Shown here in pieces: positions 14,401 to 22,790 of a stretch of 64,000 nucleotides of DNA. The position numbers and the translations under genes are program-made. Source of the DNA: Alviniconcha marisindica (Eukaryota > Mollusca > Gastropoda > Provannidae); the NCBI GenBank assembly GCA_018857735.1, contig JABMCL010001558.1, positions 259,001-323,000 on the forward strand, written 5' to 3'. Position 1 is the first letter of the stretch. Each line of letters opens with the position of its first letter. The notes under the pieces were generated by a model. The model was not told the DNA's origin, searched no databases, and worked only from the letters and a program-made list of their open reading frames with translations.

Positions 14401-15267
14401 CAATGTTTGAGCTCTAGACAGCAAACTTACCATGAACTGATGATGGCTACCACAGTAAATAAAACAAAATTATGGGTTACATTTAAAAAAATAATCTCAT
14501 CACATTCAGATCTATGCTTAAGCCTGTTCTTAATTGGGCGAATGTTTGTTCGCCAAACATACTTTGGACAGTTCGACGAACTATGATTCGTTTCTTAATT
14601 GAACTTTTAGTTCGCCGAACATGGTTTGGACAGTCCAAACTTTACTTCGTTCTCAACTGGCTTGTAATGAGATGCAAGCTTCAGCCCTAACTTGTGGCAG
14701 ACGTGCAGCAGACAGCATGATCGAAAATGTAGGCTAAAGTCAATTCAATATACTTTAATCATCCCTCACCGGGTCATTCAACTAACTACTATCTCATTCT
14801 GAGTCTCTGAGACGAAGCTGCGCCTCCCACAAGTCAACAAATAAACAAATTCCCTCCGAAGAGAGTGAAGAACCTAGCAACACCATCATCCATTTTTATT
14901 TTCTCTTCATCCACAGGAGAGGTCTGCTCTCAGCCAATCAGAGGCAATGTTCATCAAATAGGGCGAATGTTCCCAGAACATGTTGAGTGAAGCTTTTTGG
15001 ACCCCGAATATAGCTTCGATGCAGTTCGACGAAAACTTCCAACTAGGTTCGCGAAGAAAAGTTCGCCCAATTAAGAACCAACTAGGTTCGCAAACATTCG
15101 CCTAGTTAAGAATGGGCTTTAGCTGCATTTCTCTATTTAAAAAAAAATCAACAACAACAAAATTTGATATTAATTTCAATGGCATAATTCATTTTGAATC
15201 TGTAACTCTAGTGAAAGTGCTACAAGATAACACAGTTGTTTCCTTCCAATTTAAATCTAGATGCACT

Positions 15268-15310
<43 letters not shown>

Positions 15311-15315
15311 GAGAG

Positions 15316-15351
<36 letters not shown>

Positions 15352-15701
15352 CAGTTTCAGACTCCATACCATTTTGCAATTTTCCTTTCCTTGAGGATAA
15401 GCGGTACTTTCTTCTTCACAACTGGATGCCAGACGACAATGCCCGTGTCGTAGCCCGTGGGTTGCTCCCATTTGCCATTCCCACCTATTGTACATGTTGC
15501 ATGTGTTCTGTACTGGAACACGGGATTTCCTGGGGTTGTAGAACGTAACTGTGCAGCCACGGGACACAAATCACTACTTAAAGCTCTACTTTTGCTTTGA
15601 AAACTATAAAACAGTTTTCGAGTCCGAATTAGGCTCCTTGAGCAGATGACGCCATTCAGTCCAATGCTTGCTGATCTACGAATCTGGCCTGAGGCGGTCA
15701 T
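483..15701 (-). CDS. CARS2: Mitochondrial cysteinyl-tRNA synthetase (3' end off window)
   Basis: Class I aminoacyl-tRNA synthetase predicted to attach cysteine to mitochondrial tRNA-Cys in the matrix. Eleven exons, joined in transcription order: 15701-15370, 13569-13401, 12337-12160, 11599-11522, 11054-10925, 9705-9572, 7185-7051, 4076-3938, 2802-2679, 2085-1987, 600-483. All phases match and give 545 codons; the human protein is about 564 aa, so only a short C-terminal piece lies beyond the left edge. Visible motifs: HIGH at residues 123-126, KMSKS at 351-355, and the zinc site Cys114, Cys291 (WHIEC) and the HHENE segment 316-320. The N-terminus before residue ~75 is rich in Ser/Arg and poor in acids, as in a matrix-targeting peptide. 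I chose the ATG at 15701 because the open frame further upstream has no ATG. It is divergent from ING. Introns are full of tandem arrays. Family assignment is near certain; exact exon ends are from GT/AG and phase reading. Confidence 0.95.
736..845. repeat. (CA)n microsatellite, interrupted
   Basis: CA with CG interruptions, CARS2 intron 10. Confidence 0.95.
985..1740. repeat. ~47-bp minisatellite mixed with (TG)n
   Basis: Units of GCCTGTGAGCACATATTATG / CATGCCTGTGAGTGTGAGCA alternate with TG runs at 1111-1166 and 1353-1447. On the minus strand each unit has CTCACAGGC. Lies between CARS2 exons 10 and 11. Confidence 0.88.
1745..1930. repeat. Dispersed element copy
   Basis: Shares GTGGATATTCAAAA, GCTATAAAAAGCTAGTCACT and GAGTCTGCTC with the 8.64-kb copy. 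Family not recognised. Confidence 0.6.
1987..2085 (-). CDS. CARS2: CARS2 exon 10 (residues 474-506)
   Basis: Encodes [20 protein letters not shown], aligning with the (F)GAI-x-x-YF region of the human protein. The acceptor is GGTAG|GCTTC and the donor AGG|GTATGT. An array upstream repeats the acceptor. Confidence 0.8.
2086..2605. repeat. Array seeded on CARS2 exon 10 acceptor
   Basis: About six copies of a ~50-bp unit (GGAGCTTTCTGAAGCCCACC on the plus strand) continue from the exon 10 acceptor GGTAG|GCTTC; several copies keep AG|GCTTC. A triplicated 27-bp unit (2288-2370) is nested inside. Confidence 0.75.
2679..2802 (-). CDS. CARS2: CARS2 exon 9 (residues 432-473)
   Basis: Encodes [12 protein letters not shown], the conserved DDF(N/D)TP motif of CysRS C-terminal domains. 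The acceptor is TTGCAG|G and the donor GAG|GTGGGG. Confidence 0.92.
3938..4076 (-). CDS. CARS2: CARS2 exon 8 (residues 386-432)
   Basis: Encodes the helical segment [20 protein letters not shown] after the catalytic core. The acceptor is TGACAG|CT and the donor AA|GTGAGA; phases agree on both sides. Confidence 0.87.
4500..6370. repeat. ~45-bp diverged array in CARS2 intron 7
   Basis: Dozens of units related to TGTAAGAGAGACTCCTCACT and AAAACTAACATGGGG, interrupted by unique sequence at 4.7-5.3 kb, a TG microsatellite (5.32-5.47 kb) and (TAA)n. Confidence 0.8.
5318..5466. repeat. (TG)n microsatellite
   Basis: TG run, pure from about 5389 to 5464. Confidence 0.97.
6590..6905 (-). mobile_element. 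tRNA-derived SINE
   Basis: On the minus strand the head reads GGGGATAGCTCAGTTGGCAG, a polymerase III A box, and 50 nt later GGGTTCGAGTCCC, a B box; a non-tRNA body of ~230 bp follows. Lies in CARS2 intron 7. The 3' limit is approximate. Confidence 0.7.
7051..7185 (-). CDS. CARS2: CARS2 exon 7 (residues 341-386, KMSKS)
   Basis: Encodes EKMSKSLKN, the ATP-binding KMSKS loop, then a helix ending LLTHYRN. The acceptor is CAACAG|GT. The intron upstream is a row of copies of this acceptor. The donor is read as C|GTGAGC, which gives the right phase for exon 8. Confidence 0.94.
7186..7975. repeat. Array seeded on CARS2 exon 7 acceptor
   Basis: Fourteen ~52-bp units run upstream from the exon 7 acceptor. 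Each ends, on the minus strand, in TGTGTTCCAACAG|GTCAT, i.e. the polypyrimidine tract, AG and the first five exon bases. A ~70-bp non-repeat island interrupts it at 7.64-7.72 kb. Confidence 0.93.
8080..8400. repeat. ~36-bp array
   Basis: Nine units of CAGACATTACAAAAGCAGAT plus TTTCTGGCCAGGAA. Open frames across it are only the repeat; no splice-site copy recognised. Confidence 0.9.
8640..8935. repeat. Dispersed element copy plus ~32-bp array
   Basis: 8640-8790 shares CGTGCTATAAAAAGCTAGTC and flanks with 1760-1900. It is followed by four ~35-bp units of CTGCTCAAATGCAGAGAGAA to 8925. Confidence 0.65.
9140..9375. repeat. G-rich purine tract
   Basis: Repeated GGGGGAG/GGGTGGGG blocks, able in principle to form G-quadruplexes on the plus strand (template for CARS2). 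Confidence 0.8.
9572..9705 (-). CDS. CARS2: CARS2 exon 6 (residues 296-341)
   Basis: Encodes [26 protein letters not shown] and YWLHTG: the cysteine/adenylate pocket and zinc-site histidines. The acceptor is TTCCAG|T and the donor G|GTGAGT. Confidence 0.95.
9735..10924. repeat. Array seeded on CARS2 exon 5 donor
   Basis: About 19 units of ~60 bp follow the exon 5 donor. The unit on the minus strand contains TTCTGCCATGGCAAG|GTTGG, the last exon bases plus the donor. The unit also has an inverted repeat GGTCTgttAGACC just after the donor. Some units carry variants (TTCTGTGATGGGAAG). Confidence 0.93.
10925..11054 (-). CDS. CARS2: CARS2 exon 5 (residues 253-296)
   Basis: Encodes [13 protein letters not shown] and [11 protein letters not shown]; the Cys291 zinc ligand lies here. 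The acceptor is CACCAG|GT and the donor AG|GTTGGT. The last ~18 nt plus this donor are the repeated unit of a long intronic array. Confidence 0.94.
11522..11599 (-). CDS. CARS2: CARS2 exon 4 (residues 227-253)
   Basis: Small 78-nt exon encoding [13 protein letters not shown], equivalent to the VYFD segment of other CysRS proteins. The acceptor is TTGCAG|GC and the donor A|GTGAGT. Both phases fit exons 3 and 5. Confidence 0.9.
11890..12095. repeat. (CA)n with ~36-bp repeats
   Basis: CA-rich with repeated CACCCACATGCCTGCACACA, CARS2 intron 3. Confidence 0.9.
12160..12337 (-). CDS. CARS2: CARS2 exon 3 (residues 168-227)
   Basis: Encodes the segment beginning [20 protein letters not shown], matching the family's YE-x-x-F-x-QDM region, then the TRVTDHV segment. 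The acceptor is CCTCAG|A and the donor G|GTGAGG. Confidence 0.93.
12805..13400. repeat. Array seeded on CARS2 exon 2 donor, split by an insertion
   Basis: Units of ~26 bp, AAAGAAGTACATTGTTTTTA on the minus strand, match the exon 2 end and donor (AAAGAA|GTAAGCTGTTTTTA). About five units lie at 12.81-12.95 kb and six at 13.23-13.40 kb, separated by a dispersed element. Confidence 0.82.
12950..13225. repeat. Dispersed ~90-bp element, two diverged copies
   Basis: Two copies of GAGGTGGCCGTCCTGGGCT...GTGGACATAAAGC type sequence (12.98-13.06 and 13.14-13.22 kb). Related, inverted copies lie at 34.83-35.01 kb. Between them is GTCCCTAATATGTCAGCTGA, also found near 35.5 and 50.17 kb. Confidence 0.65.
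13401..13569 (-). CDS. CARS2: CARS2 exon 2 (residues 111-167, HIGH motif)
   Basis: Encodes [14 protein letters not shown], with the first zinc-binding Cys and the HIGH signature, followed by the [11 protein letters not shown] helix and ITDIDDKI. The acceptor is TTGCAG|G and the donor GAA|GTAAGC. A tandem array made of the donor sequence begins at the 5' splice site. Confidence 0.96.
13690..13930 (+). mobile_element. Decayed LINE ORF2 C-terminal remnant
   Basis: The plus strand keeps [13 protein letters not shown] preceded by remnants of an NHIR-like stretch, the usual end of non-LTR retrotransposon reverse-transcriptase proteins in invertebrates. A second short trace (SFKTALxTHLF-like) occurs near 60.49-60.55 kb. 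Very degraded. Confidence 0.4.
14521..15118. mobile_element. MITE with TTA duplication, PIF/Harbinger-like
   Basis: Inverted ends AGCCTGTTCTTAATTGGGCG (left) and AGCCCATTCTTAACTAGGCG (right, reverse strand), extending with GAATGTTTG. TTA flanks both sides. About 600 bp with no transposase reading frame. Internal subterminal copies of TTCGCC/GGCGAA are frequent. Lies in CARS2 intron 1. Superfamily from the 3-bp TTA target site, so tentative. Confidence 0.65.
15271..15349. repeat. (CA)n(GA)n microsatellite
   Basis: Just 5' side of the CARS2 intron 1 donor region. Confidence 0.95.
15370..15701 (-). CDS. CARS2: CARS2 exon 1 (residues 1-111)
   Basis: Contains the start codon, the putative mitochondrial targeting peptide and the conserved PTGYDTGI segment of the synthetase N-terminus. 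The donor is TG|GTATGG; the split Trp codon continues in the next exon. Confidence 0.88.
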
Positions 15702-16105
15702 TCTGATGCAGAAGTTGGACTCAGGAGTTGAGGTCGAAGAACGAGCGTCGAGTAATGTTATGTCACCGTCAGTTGTCACTGACAAACCTCCAGTTGCACT
15801 TTCTACATGGCATTACCAGAACCATGTTTCACACACACCATACAAGACAACATACAATGAAGGTCATTCTACGTTACCATATATTTAATTTCAAAAGATT
15901 CACTCCAGGAAGACGTAAAACAACAGAGAAAGTAATTCACAATGCTACACATTTTATTTGACCGAGAAGATCACGCAAGCCTCGGGTCACTGAACCGGAA
16001 GCAAAAACATTTTGCTTTCATTCAGCATTATTCCCCTTAGCGGAACCCAAGCGATTCGAACACTTCAGGGTTGTGTTATGGTTTCGGGAGACGAAATTCA
16101 AAGAC
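15702..16105. promoter_or_regulatory. Shared CARS2/ING bidirectional promoter interval
   Basis: The start codons of CARS2 (minus) and ING (plus) are 404 bp apart with no repeat array between them. No clear TATA box was seen for either gene, and several CG dinucleotides occur near both starts. Promoter function is inferred from head-to-head geometry; transcription starts are not determined. Confidence 0.65.
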
Positions 16106-16256
16106 ATGAGCATGTTGAATCTTTCTAATCAAGCCGCCGTCGAGGCACTGTGTTCTGGCACTTACTTAGAAAACTATCTGGACACAATAGAATCTCTGCC
16201 CGACGATCTTCAACGAAACGTCACATTATTGCGCGAGCTGGACATCCAATCTCGAG
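16106..16256 (+). CDS. ING1/2-like: ING exon 1 (residues 1-51)
   Basis: Encodes [20 protein letters not shown], the start of the ING domain. The donor is G|GTATGT, phase 1. Confidence 0.94.
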
Positions 16257-17879
16257 GTATGTTAGCCTACTTGTTTCGTTTACAAGTCTGTAGCCCAGTG
16301 TAAGCTACAAATGGGTTTACAAGTCAGCGATTTCCACAACTAAGACTACTGTTTGATCATAGTTAGGTATTTTCCTGTCATTTCTCTCGTGGTAAACATG
16401 TTTTTGGTGCCGCTGAGATTACAGTTCCAAAATGTTAATCTGGTTGTGGCGGGGCTGAAGTACATTCTACTTTCTGGTTCACAGTTCAGTAACGTCAGCA
16501 GTGTCAAAATGGTTTAATGTTTATTATTTTAATGACACACCGTCGCAGTTTCGGGGATTACGGGATAAGATCAGAATGGTTTTCTTTAAACATGTGGTGT
16601 GTTAGCACCAAATTGAATAAAACGATGATAAGTGATATTGAACTTTACACTACAGTTACTTCATTCCTGGCGATTTTCCTGTCCAGTATTTTGGGCCGAA
16701 ATAGTGTTACTTACCCCTGACATTATGTCTTTTTTTTAAAAGAATGGTCCTAGGGTTAAGTTAATGTCAGGTTGGGTTATGTACAGTTTGTCGTCTTTAC
16801 AGCTTTAAGTTTAAGCCATGGCAGCCATTTTGTCTGTTACAAACATGCTCCTATTTTGCAAAATGGTAAGTTGTGACACTGGCACTAGTGACAGTGTATG
16901 ATAGCTTTGCTTTGTCACATTGTGAATCAGAGAGGCAGAAAAGCATTCACTTGATTAAAATGATTAATTAAAATGATTTTCACAAATGTGTGAAAAACAT
17001 TGTTTTGTTTTGTTTTGATCAGTACAATGTGTTTTTAACTTGAAATACAACACCAGACAAGCCAGAAATCAAGCACTGTAGAGTTTAACTTCAAGCTTAC
17101 CCAAGATGGCACCGGGCTGTTACTGTGTTAGTGTTAGATACTATTTGACAATCCTTGCATTGTGATTGTTATTATGCAGTATGATGTTGGGATGGATGTC
17201 CAAGGCTGTTTGCACAATATCTTGTGAGTGGTTTATGCCAGGTCTATAAAAAATAATGCTATTGCTCAACATCTCTTTCCCTTATGGTATTAAAGCTATC
17301 ATCGTCTGGTTACTGTCTTGTGGCAGATTTGGGGATTATTTTGCTAAGTTTAAGGTAAGAACTAAGATTAATAAAAAATCTGTTTTTTTGTTTGTTTTTC
17401 AGACATGTTGTTTTGAAAACAGTCATAACATTGATTGACATGTGATTTGAATTTTAAGGAGCACCTGTTAATGCAGTTGCTAACTGACACACAAGATAAT
17501 TACAAAATACAAAGTATCTTACTCAGTGATATTGCTTAGCTGGAAAAAAACTCAGGTGAACTAATGTAATTTAAAGGTGCTAACTGAAACAAAATTGCAT
17601 TTACATGACGTCAGTAACAAAAGTCTTATTTTTACAGAGTTGCTGCAGGAAATTGAACAGAACAGCGAAGCTTTGCTTGATGGCTCATGCCCAGAAGGAA
17701 GCTCAAGTTGGAAGAAGAGTTACTTCATCACACAGCGGGCGCTGGCCATGTGTCAAGACTCTGGAGATGAAAAGCTGCATCTGCTGGCTACCATCTCTGA
17801 GCACATTGAGAACAGAACACGCTCGTTAGATCAGTACAGAGAAAACCTTGGTATGGCAGTCTGTGTTTTGTGAGTGTGC

Positions 17880-17930
<51 letters not shown>

Positions 17931-20685
17931 CTTTGCTGCATATCACTCAAGGGTAACAGGCTAACAGTAACAGTAATGCTGCAATGCATCTTTGTTTTAT
18001 TGCATGAGACTCAGAGGTCTTGAAAAGTAGATTTACTGAAATCTGTATTTTGCAAGTCCTGAATGCATAATTTTGCTTAATTCTACTTCTACTTTTAGTG
18101 TGTAATTTATGTAAATCTTGGATTAATTTCATCACTCTTTGTGTCAATGTGCGTGTCTTTTCGTGCTGTGTCTCTGTCCTCCCACCCCGACGCTTTACTC
18201 TCATCACCACGCACCCACCCATATGAATTATGATCAAGTAAAAGTGACATTAAAATGATTAACAGAATAATCATTAAAACTGATTGATTATAATATCAAT
18301 TTATGTGCAGCAGATTGCTGAAAAGCGAAAATATATTTACCAGTTACCCAGATAGTATGAAATGTTCCTTGAAGATGAATTTTCTCAGACACACTGAATT
18401 GCTCATTTGGTGATGAAGAGTTGTCTGTGAATGTGACTAGTGTGAATGTCAAATTACCAGAACTTGTCCAGAGTAAATGATGCATAGTTCTGTTTGTATG
18501 AGCATGCTCTTTTGTCTTCCTCTTTATTTTTTGTATTTTTTTGTATAGAATTTGAAATAGATGAATAGTTACTTGATGTCTTCAACACTTGTTAAACTTT
18601 GTACTGAGCTGAAGTTGATGTGACTCACCAGAACCTGGTTCAAAGAAGGAGCAAGAAAAAGAGGAGCCTCCACCACGCAAAGAACCCAAGCATGTGGAGC
18701 CCGTGGAGAAAGCTGGGACAAAGCGTCAGCGACGATCTAAGGCCTCTGAGACTCAGCCCGAAGAAGCCAAGGTTTGACCATTTTTGTCTTCTTTTTTGTG
18801 TTGTCTCTCTCATGTCAAAACTAGTGCACAGTGGAAACCCTTTTTATGTGGTTGTTGAACACTGGGACCCCCCCCCCCCCCTTCAACCACCACCCCATAA
18901 TAAAAAAATTATATGCCATTGTATATTGACAAATGCATTCCATAGGTTTGGAGGACTGAATGTGTGACAGTTTTATTTTATTACCAAATGCATTCCGTAG
19001 GTTGGGAGGACTGAGTGTGTGACAATTTTATTTTATTACCCAGCCACATGGGCATCCGCACACTGTCTTCAGATGTTTCATCTCTGTTTTTTGGGGTTAG
19101 ATACTGTTATGCAAGGAGCTTATCATTGCAGAAGATATTTCCTATATTACCATGCAATACATGACAACACTTAAATGTTTTCTAGCCTCGGTGTTCTTGC
19201 TGGTGTCATTGTGTTGTGACGCAGCCTAAGCCAAGGCAGAACCCCTCTTTTTAGGCTGGTTCTTATCTTAACAGGCAGATAGTTTTCCTAAACACTGTTC
19301 ATGCAAGTAGTGTTTGTGAACAGGGTTTACAGACACTTTCATTCTTAATGCTTTTTGAAAAATCTCCTGAGGTTTGCCATAATAAAAAACATTTATTAAG
19401 TGTGAAACCTCCAACATAAAAATAGAGCTGGGCGCGCCGGAAACAATTCAGGTATAAACTACATACTGAGACACCTCAAGCTGAAAATGACAACAACAAT
19501 AGCTACAGTCAATTCAAATCACAAGAAACCAAACGGGCAAGACCTACACCACACATACAATCACACATATATATATATATATACATGAATGCACATGTGC
19601 AAGATCCAGTAAAAACGAAAAAGATGATAGGGGAGTGTTTGGCATAGTATTTTAGTCTTTAGGGAGCTTATGTTCAGTGCATTTGTTCAAGAAATACAAG
19701 TAGACATGCACTGACCCAATCAAAAGAAACAAGAAACAGTAAACTAGGTCACAGGAAAACTTACCTGTAATGTTCATGTTGCCGCTTCACTGGTCAGTCT
19801 ATGTATTTTGGATAGGTGGATCTTACAATAATTGGGTGTACCTCCCACTCACCCTACACACCAACAAATATATTTTACATTCTAAGCCAAAACATTGACG
19901 GATTGAGTCCATCTGCCATTCGGTACGTGATCACACTGGCAAGGCAAAATGAAGCTGGTGTGCCACGCAGCTGTGTGTGATGGTCAGTTAAAGCCATGTA
20001 CCAGGGCATGATCTCAGCATTGCGCTGAAGTTCAAACAACTAGACAGTCAGAGGCATCTCTGATGTTCCTGGAAAACCCTCACACAACTGGAACTGCAAA
20101 GCAGTAACTGTATTGGCAATGGGTGATTGGGGTGCAAAAAGTGTTCACAAAGTGAGCACAGACTACAGAGCTTCACAAAAATTTAAAGGCCTTTTAAGAA
20201 CAGGCTTAAGACACCCTAAAAATGAAACAAAAGTGATCTGAAACCTACAAAAGATAGACGGTCGTTTACCAGGGGTTGTGACTAGGTTCAGTTCCTTGCT
20301 CTTTGCTTTCATGCAGTAGGCTATGCGTTCCAACAGGGGAAAATGGCGTTATTATTATGGTGAATTCTATTCCCATGCCTGATTCTTTGGATGCTTGCAG
20401 GAGGAGAAGGACAAGGGGACCAGCACCAAGAAGAAGAAGAAGCGCAAGGTGGTGAAGAAGGAGCGGGAAGGGTCCCCGCTGGACTTCACCATCGACCCCA
20501 ACGAGCCCACCTACTGCCTCTGCAACCAGGTCTCCTACGGCGAGATGATTGGCTGCGACAACTTTGAGTGCAAAATTGAGTGGTTTCACTTCAACTGTGT
20601 GGGACTGACTCACAAGCCCAAGGGCAAGTGGTACTGCCCACACTGCAGAGGTGACAGGCCCAATGTGAGAAGGACAGACAAATGA
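16106..20685 (+). CDS. ING1/2-like: Inhibitor of growth protein, ING1/ING2 type
   Basis: Chromatin reader subunit expected in a SIN3-HDAC complex, recognising H3K4me3. Four exons, 16106-16256, 17638-17850, 18632-18771 and 20401-20685, join in phase to 262 aa (human ING1/ING2 about 280). The N-terminal ING helical domain (residues ~10-110) shows [20 protein letters not shown], and GDEK...ENRTR. The middle is charged, with a lysine-rich likely nuclear signal ([11 protein letters not shown]) at ~178-188. A C4HC3 PHD finger occupies ~206-252 with Cys207, 209, 220, 225, His231, Cys234, 247, 250 and the Tyr/Trp aromatic residues used to hold trimethyl-lysine. The protein stops soon after the PHD, so the basic tail of vertebrate ING1/ING2 is very short. 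ATG 16106 was chosen; another in-frame ATG lies at 16112. ING1 versus ING2 is not resolved by sequence, but linkage to CARS2 matches ING1. Confidence 0.95.
17638..17850 (+). CDS. ING1/2-like: ING exon 2 (residues 51-122)
   Basis: Encodes ELLQEIEQN, an insert with SSSWKKS, then QRAL and [20 protein letters not shown]. The acceptor is TTACAG|AG and the donor G|GTATGG. Confidence 0.94.
17882..17930. repeat. (TG)n microsatellite
   Basis: Begins 31 bp after the ING exon 2 donor. Confidence 0.95.
18632..18771 (+). CDS. ING1/2-like: ING exon 3 (residues 122-168)
   Basis: Encodes the charged linker with [16 protein letters not shown] and [10 protein letters not shown]. The acceptor is CACCAG|AA and the donor AAG|GTTTGA. 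The linker is poorly conserved, so this exon rests on phase continuity and composition. Confidence 0.85.
20401..20685 (+). CDS. ING1/2-like: ING exon 4 (residues 169-262, PHD finger, stop)
   Basis: Encodes the basic stretch, [32 protein letters not shown] and [10 protein letters not shown], then TGA at 20683. The acceptor is TTGCAG|GAG. Confidence 0.97.
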   Translation, partial: EEKDKGTSTKKKKKRKVVKKEREGSPLDFTIDPNEPTYCLCNQVSYGEMIGCDNFECKIEWFHFNCVGLTHKPKGKWYCPHCRGDRPNVRRTDK

Positions 20686-22790
20686 TGGGTGTTTGGGGAA
20701 AAAGGGACAGGGTGGGGGGGGGGGGGGGGGGTGCTGTTTGTGGATGATGCCAGACATTGTTGTGCAAACAGAATGTTGTCCTCAACAGCCTGGATGCAAT
20801 TCTTTGAAAGGTGCAACGTTTTTCAACAGCTACTTTTTACTTTTAGTTTTAACCATCACCCATCATACCATGAACCTGTTGCTGTTGTTGCTGTGTTAAC
20901 GAAACCGAAAGCAGCCACAAAGGGCTGTCCCCAAGGAATATTCACAAGGTCAGGTCACTGAGATTGAAAGTCGGCCTTGGGAGTGTAGGCAACAGTGTGG
21001 GTGGAAAAATCTCGACACGCTCTCAGCCGTTCAATTTTTTTTTTTCATACCTCAGCTTCACTTTGGATCCTGTGAACTGTTATGACCTGTCTCATTAGGA
21101 ATGATCCATGGACCGTTTGCAAGGAATGTTTATGTCGTGAAATCACCAAGGTAACCAAGATTGAATGTTGGGAGAATATAGGTCACTCTTACCGTTTTTG
21201 CCCACCCCAGCTTGCTTTGAATCTTGTGACCCACCTTGACCTAGTTCATTAACATGGGAAGGGGGAGGTCCAATTAACAGTTGCATAAACTACCAAACCC
21301 ATACTTTTTGGTAGTTATTACTCACCTGAAGCTGTAGCAGAATAATTGTGTGATGGAAAGAAAAAAAAAGAACAACTGAGCAAAACTCCATGTTTATCTT
21401 TCATTTTTATTTTTCAATGGCACTGACTGCATATCAGCATCCACAATAGTGGAACTGTTGGAAGGCATAACAGATAGATTAATTGTAGATATTCATTGAT
21501 TTGATACAGCAAGAAATATAGTATGTCACAGTTGGTCTGGTACTTTTTTTATAATGTTGAAGGGAATGATTCAGGGAAAGGCTGTTTAAAGGAACTAACC
21601 TTCTCAAAACATGTTTTGTCCAACAATTAGATGAGATAAAAAACTGAGTTTCCCAAGTGACAAATAGTGGGACTGGATGTACAAACTGTCAAGTGTGAGA
21701 GCTTATCTCTCGCACACAGCAACCTCTTTTGATGTTTTGCATGATAGACACATACTCAGGTTACTTGAGGAAAACCACCAAAGAAGCTGTGGTATTCAAC
21801 AGGCAAAGCTGTGACATTTGACTTTTTTTTTTTACATAACTGATTTCACTAATTGTAATGAACGTGATCAGTAAAGTTTGTGACAAAACATCCAGAGGAC
21901 ATTTGAACATGAACATTTTATTTTGTTACTCACTGTTACGGCTACATCCTTTAATGAGTTATTGTGTTTGTTTTTGAAGAATACTCAGCTTATTCAGCTG
22001 ACTGATCAAGCTGACTGGCCAGTGACTGACTTTGGTTGAGAACTTTAACCTGCAAATACACTGGTCTGTGTATTCAGGGGGAGGGGGAGGGGGAGGATAG
22101 ATTAACACTTATCTCTTGCTCCGGCTGAGGGGTTGGAGAGAAGAACATATAACAGCTGCCCAACAGGTCTATCATGGTTGGAAAAGAAATCACATGGAAC
22201 AATTCTGGCTAAATTCTGAGCCATGTCTTAGGAGGTGTTTTTGTTTGTTCGTTTTGTTGTTGTTTTTTGGGGGTGGAGGTGTCTTCAGTGAGTAGGTTGG
22301 GTAGTGTGAAAAAAGAAAGAGAAGAAGGGGGAAAAAAGAAAGAGAAGAAGGGAAAAAAATGGTCACCTGACTTGGTTGCAACTGGCTTCCCTCAAGGAAA
22401 ATGAATTAGGAATTTTGCATGATAATGTGTTATCAGTGTTTCCTGGCTTTGGATTGAGTGCCTGATGAAAGACCACCCTTATAGGAGTCCACACCACTTT
22501 TGAGACCACTTGTCTTGTGAAACTTTGCCCTTCATGTTTGTAGGGATATGAACCCCCAACCACCCCACCCCACCCCAACCAAGGGCCGCCTCTATTTTAT
22601 TTTTGGGACTTTTTTAGATGGTCTTAAAAAATAGAGGGGTTCTGCTGTATTAGAAATGTATAAATAATACACAGTATGAAGGGGATGGGGGGATTTTTAG
22701 GGTGTACAAGTAGGGTCTCTTGTTCTCTCCCTGGATAACTGTGTTGTATGTTATAAGTCTCTGTATAATAAAGCATCTTATTTGCTAGTC
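20686..22790 (+). other. Probable ING 3' UTR
   Basis: No coding frame was recognised. A G23-like run lies just after the stop (20711-20732). AATAAA at 22767-22772 is followed by a T/GT-rich stretch, a reasonable poly(A) signal; another AATAAA near 29104 would give a much longer UTR. Confidence 0.45.

Noticed and set aside
15702..15785. N-terminal extension of CARS2
   Set aside because: The extension would need a non-ATG start; the first ATG in frame is at 15701.
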